8,891 bases of DNA, from positions 1-8,891 of the forward strand of contig JAKDMK010000069.1 of assembly GCA_030452365.1 (NCBI GenBank), read 5' to 3'. Within the stretch, counting starts at the first letter, position 1. Each line of letters starts with the position of its first letter. A program made the translations under genes and the position numbers. The notes under the pieces were generated by a model. It made no database searches, had not been told where the DNA came from, and worked only from the letters and a program-made list of their open reading frames with translations. Source of the stretch: Nitrococcus sp. Lineage in GTDB: Bacteria; Pseudomonadota; Gammaproteobacteria; Nitrococcales; Nitrococcaceae. This document shows positions 6,602 to 8,891 of this stretch, one piece after another.

Positions 6602-7618
6602 ATGACCGATACGGATAGCATCCGCCAGCCACCGCCGCAGCGGCGCATCACCGACGACGATCTGTGTCAGCTTGGCCGCGACGTCATCGAGCTGGAGGCC
6701 GCTTCGATTCTGGCGCTTCGCCAGCGTATCGATCACGTTTTTGCGCGCGCCTGCCGGGCGTTGCTGGATTGCTCCGGCCGCGTGATCGTAACGGGCATGG
6801 GAAAATCAGGCCACATCGGCGGCAAGATAGCGGCGACCCTGGCGAGTACCGGCACCCCGGCCTTTTTCGTGCATCCGGGGGAAGCCAGTCACGGTGATCT
6901 CGGTATGATCACCAGAGCCGATGTCGTGCTCGCCTTGTCGAACTCCGGCGAGACCCGAGAAATCACCATCCTGCTGCCGTTGATCAAGCGTCTCGATGTG
7001 CCGCTCATCGCACTCACGGGAAAACCAAGTTCCACCATCGCGCGCGCGGCCACGGTGCACATCGATATCAGCGTCACGGAAGAAGCCTGCCCACTCGGAC
7101 TTGCCCCCACTTCCAGCACCACCGCCACACTGGCCATGGGGGATGCGCTTGCGATTGCTCTGCTTGAGGCGCGTGGATTCACCAGCGAGGACTTCGCGCG
7201 CTCACATCCCGGCGGCTCGCTGGGCCGGCGCCTGCTGCTGCGCATCGAGGATGTCATGCACGTGGATGAGCGCATTCCGCGGGTCGCGCCGCAGACATTG
7301 TTAAGCCATGCGCTTGTGGAGATGACCAACAAGGGGCTCGGCATGACCACCGTGGTCGATGCCGAGAACCAGGTGCTAGGAATCTTTACCGACGGCGACC
7401 TGCGCCGCGCCCTGGATCATCAGGTCGATGTCCATACCACGCACATGGCCGAGATTATGACCCCCGGCGCGCGCACTATCCATGCTCAGAGCTTGGCCGC
7501 GGAGGCGCTGCAGCTCATGGAACGACATAAGATCAATGCCTTGTTGGTGGTGGACAACGAAAATCGCCTTATCGGAGCGCTTAATATGCACGATCTACTG
7601 CGGGCAGGGGTGGTCTGA
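6602..7618 (+). CDS. kdsD: D-arabinose 5-phosphate isomerase KdsD
   Basis: KdsD interconverts D-ribulose 5-phosphate and D-arabinose 5-phosphate in the cytoplasm, the first step toward the LPS sugar Kdo. The 338-residue product has an N-terminal SIS domain (about 46-190) with VTGMGKSGHIGGKIAATLAS, FFVHPGEASHGDLGM and EACPLGLAPTSSTTATLAMG. Two CBS domains follow (about 217-275 and 284-336), ending MHDLLRAGVV as in E. coli KdsD. Residues Lys68, Glu120, Glu161 and His202 correspond to E. coli Lys59, Glu111, Glu152 and His193, which are important for activity. The open frame extends upstream to 6284, but conserved sequence begins only at ATG 6602, where AGAGGA lies about 10 bases upstream. The stop shares one base with the kdsC start (TGATG). 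Confidence 0.98.
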   Translation: MTDTDSIRQPPPQRRITDDDLCQLGRDVIELEAASILALRQRIDHVFARACRALLDCSGRVIVTGMGKSGHIGGKIAATLASTGTPAFFVHPGEASHGDLGMITRADVVLALSNSGETREITILLPLIKRLDVPLIALTGKPSSTIARAATVHIDISVTEEACPLGLAPTSSTTATLAMGDALAIALLEARGFTSEDFARSHPGGSLGRRLLLRIEDVMHVDERIPRVAPQTLLSHALVEMTNKGLGMTTVVDAENQVLGIFTDGDLRRALDHQVDVHTTHMAEIMTPGARTIHAQSLAAEALQLMERHKINALLVVDNENRLIGALNMHDLLRAGVV

Positions 7619-8175
7619 TGGCGGCATTTGTCGATGCCTACTGCGCGCGCCCCAGCGCCGAGGTAATCGCGCGCGCGGCACGGGTGCGATTGCTGGCGCT
7701 GGATGTCGACGGAGTGCTCACCGATGGCACGCTCTACATTGGTCGCCACGGCGAGGCAATGAAGCCCTTTCACAGCCATGACGGCAAAGGTATCAAAATG
7801 GTCATCGCCTGCGGCCTCGAGGTAGCGATGGTGAGCGCACGCCGCTCCATTGCACTGGCAAGGCGCGCTCGGGATCTGGGCATTCGCCACGTCATACAAG
7901 ACGCACAGGACAAACGCCCGGCACTGAGCGCGCTGTGCGCGAAACTACGGCTCACCACCAGCGAATGCGCTTATGTCGGCGATGATATCGTCGACCTCGG
8001 CGCCGTGCGCGCGGCGGGCTTGGGCGTCGCGGTAGCGAACGCCCACCCCCGCGTGACTGCGGCGAGCCATTGGCAGACCCAGCGTCGAGGCGGACACGGT
8101 GCCGTCCGCGAGGTCTGTGAATTGCTGCTTGCGGCACGTGGGTGCCTGCAGGATCTGCTGGAGCAACATGGCTAG
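7618..8175 (+). CDS. kdsC: 3-deoxy-D-manno-octulosonate 8-phosphate phosphatase KdsC
   Basis: KdsC removes phosphate from Kdo-8-phosphate to give Kdo, the inner-core sugar of LPS. It is a cytoplasmic HAD-superfamily enzyme of the small type that works as a tetramer. The 185-residue product has motif I LDVDGVLTDG (29-37, nucleophile Asp29 and Asp31), the substrate-loop segment FHSHDGKGIK (51-60), a motif II position in VSARRS (Ser73 where E. coli has the Thr of ITGR), Lys99 as the motif III lysine, and motif IV GDDIVD (121-126). GGHGAVREVCELLL near the C-terminus is typical of KdsC. The first ATG overlaps the kdsD stop by one base, and the end overlaps the lptC start by 8 bases, so the three genes are probably translated in a coupled way. 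Confidence 0.98.
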   Translation: MAAFVDAYCARPSAEVIARAARVRLLALDVDGVLTDGTLYIGRHGEAMKPFHSHDGKGIKMVIACGLEVAMVSARRSIALARRARDLGIRHVIQDAQDKRPALSALCAKLRLTTSECAYVGDDIVDLGAVRAAGLGVAVANAHPRVTAASHWQTQRRGGHGAVREVCELLLAARGCLQDLLEQHG

Positions 8176-8740
8176 CATCCGCCGACAGCGCCTGTTTCCT
8201 GCCGTGGTATTCGGTTTGCTCGCCATTGTGGCCTGGTGGCTATTTGACGAGCAGCCCAGTGTGCAGCGGCATTCCGAGAAACAACCCCAGGCCACTTATT
8301 ATTTTCGTGATTTCCACCTGCATGCCACCCGGCCGGACGGCCGCACCGACTACGCCATCCATGGCAAGCGCATGACTTATTACCAAAAGGCCGATGTATC
8401 GCTGATCGCGCAGCCGGTATGGACCGTGTACGTGCCAACCGGAGCGCCATGGCAAGGCCGCTCCGATGAAGCCCGCACCGCGGCGGGCGGCAGCGAGGTG
8501 CAGCTCCTCGGCGACGTGCGATTGCAGCGCCCAGCGACCTCTGTCAACCCCGCGATCACGCTCAAGACGCAGCGCCTGCACCTGCGCCCGCGTGAGGATT
8601 ACGCCGCTACCGACGCGCATGTCACCGTCTATGGCCGTGACTTCCGCATTGAGGCCATTGGCGCCCAAGCCTGGATGCGCAAGCAACGCGTGCAGCTGCT
8701 GGCCGAAGTCAAGGGACGCTATGACGTATCCAGTCACTAA
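8168..8740 (+). CDS. lptC: LptC, inner-membrane component of LPS transport
   Basis: LptC is a bitopic inner-membrane protein that takes LPS from the LptB2FG extractor and passes it to LptA in the periplasm. The 190-residue product starts MASIRRQRLFPAVVFGLLAI, with one membrane segment (about 9-26) and a periplasmic beta-jellyroll domain. YYFRDFHLHATRPDGRTDY (44-62) is followed by IHGKRMTYYQ and then a series of alternating strands. E. coli LptC is 191 residues. Upstream codons in the same frame (from 8099) lie inside kdsC and are not family-like. ATG 8168 has GGAG four bases upstream. It overlaps kdsC by 8 bases and lptA by 20 bases. Confidence 0.95.
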   Translation: MASIRRQRLFPAVVFGLLAIVAWWLFDEQPSVQRHSEKQPQATYYFRDFHLHATRPDGRTDYAIHGKRMTYYQKADVSLIAQPVWTVYVPTGAPWQGRSDEARTAAGGSEVQLLGDVRLQRPATSVNPAITLKTQRLHLRPREDYAATDAHVTVYGRDFRIEAIGAQAWMRKQRVQLLAEVKGRYDVSSH

Positions 8741-8891
8741 GCGCTGGGCTCGCTCGGCGCTGATCGCCGCGGCCATAGCGGGGATGCTGCCGCCGTACCC
8801 TTGTGCCAGCGCCCGCGATAGCGATCGCGATCAACCCATCATGCTGAGCGCGGACCGGGCCGAGATCGATAACATCAAGGGCGTGAGCGTC
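8721..8891 (+). CDS. lptA: LptA, periplasmic LPS transport protein, 3' end cut by window edge
   Basis: LptA forms the periplasmic bridge that carries LPS from LptC to the outer-membrane LptD/E. Only the first 57 codons are in the window. They encode a signal peptide (MTYPVTKRWARSALIAAAIA to about residue 31, with likely cleavage after ASA) and the first strand of the OstA-like fold: QPIMLSADRAEIDNIKGVSV, matching the usual start of LptA, where PI is followed by an S/AD-containing strand. The ATG at 8721 lies inside the end of lptC (20-base overlap), with AAGGGA just upstream as ribosome site. Gene order kdsD-kdsC-lptC-lptA supports the call; lptB would be expected next. Confidence 0.92.
   Translation, partial: MTYPVTKRWARSALIAAAIAGMLPPYPCASARDSDRDQPIMLSADRAEIDNIKGVSV

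Overview
The window is a chromosomal cell-envelope locus of a Gram-negative bacterium, most likely a gammaproteobacterium of fairly high GC. The evidence is the combination and order of genes. A minus-strand operon mlaF-mlaE-mlaD-mlaC-mlaB-ibaG-murA faces away from a plus-strand operon kdsD-kdsC-lptC-lptA, as in the E. coli region. Species cannot be read from the sequence. Both ends of the window cut a gene: murA lacks its C-terminus at base 1 and lptA lacks everything after its first 57 codons at base 8891.

Left part (1-4437, minus strand): a sigma70-like promoter (-35 at 4432-4437, -10 at 4409-4414) precedes mlaF. MlaF (ATPase), MlaE (permease), MlaD (MCE ring protein), MlaC (periplasmic lipid carrier) and MlaB (STAS partner of MlaF) form the Mla phospholipid-transport machinery that keeps the outer membrane asymmetric. 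The BolA-like ibaG and the peptidoglycan enzyme gene murA follow. Most junctions are 4-base ATGA or GTGA overlaps, so translation is probably coupled.

Right part (6602-8891, plus strand): KdsD and KdsC make 3-deoxy-D-manno-octulosonate (Kdo) precursors for LPS. LptC and LptA belong to the LPS transport bridge. These genes also overlap one another.

Middle part (about 4440-6600): this accessory stretch separates the two conserved operons. In E. coli the antiporter gene yrbG lies here; it is absent. The stretch carries a minus-strand exported M23-type (LytM-like) peptidase gene of visibly higher GC than its neighbours. Just beyond its 3' end are about 23 codons resembling the start of a PIN-domain (VapC-like) toxin, probably a broken remnant. 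Upstream of it lies a 586-base divergent intergenic region containing two adjacent inverted repeats and a third small palindrome, with no convincing gene. No RNA gene, CRISPR array or intact insertion sequence was seen.
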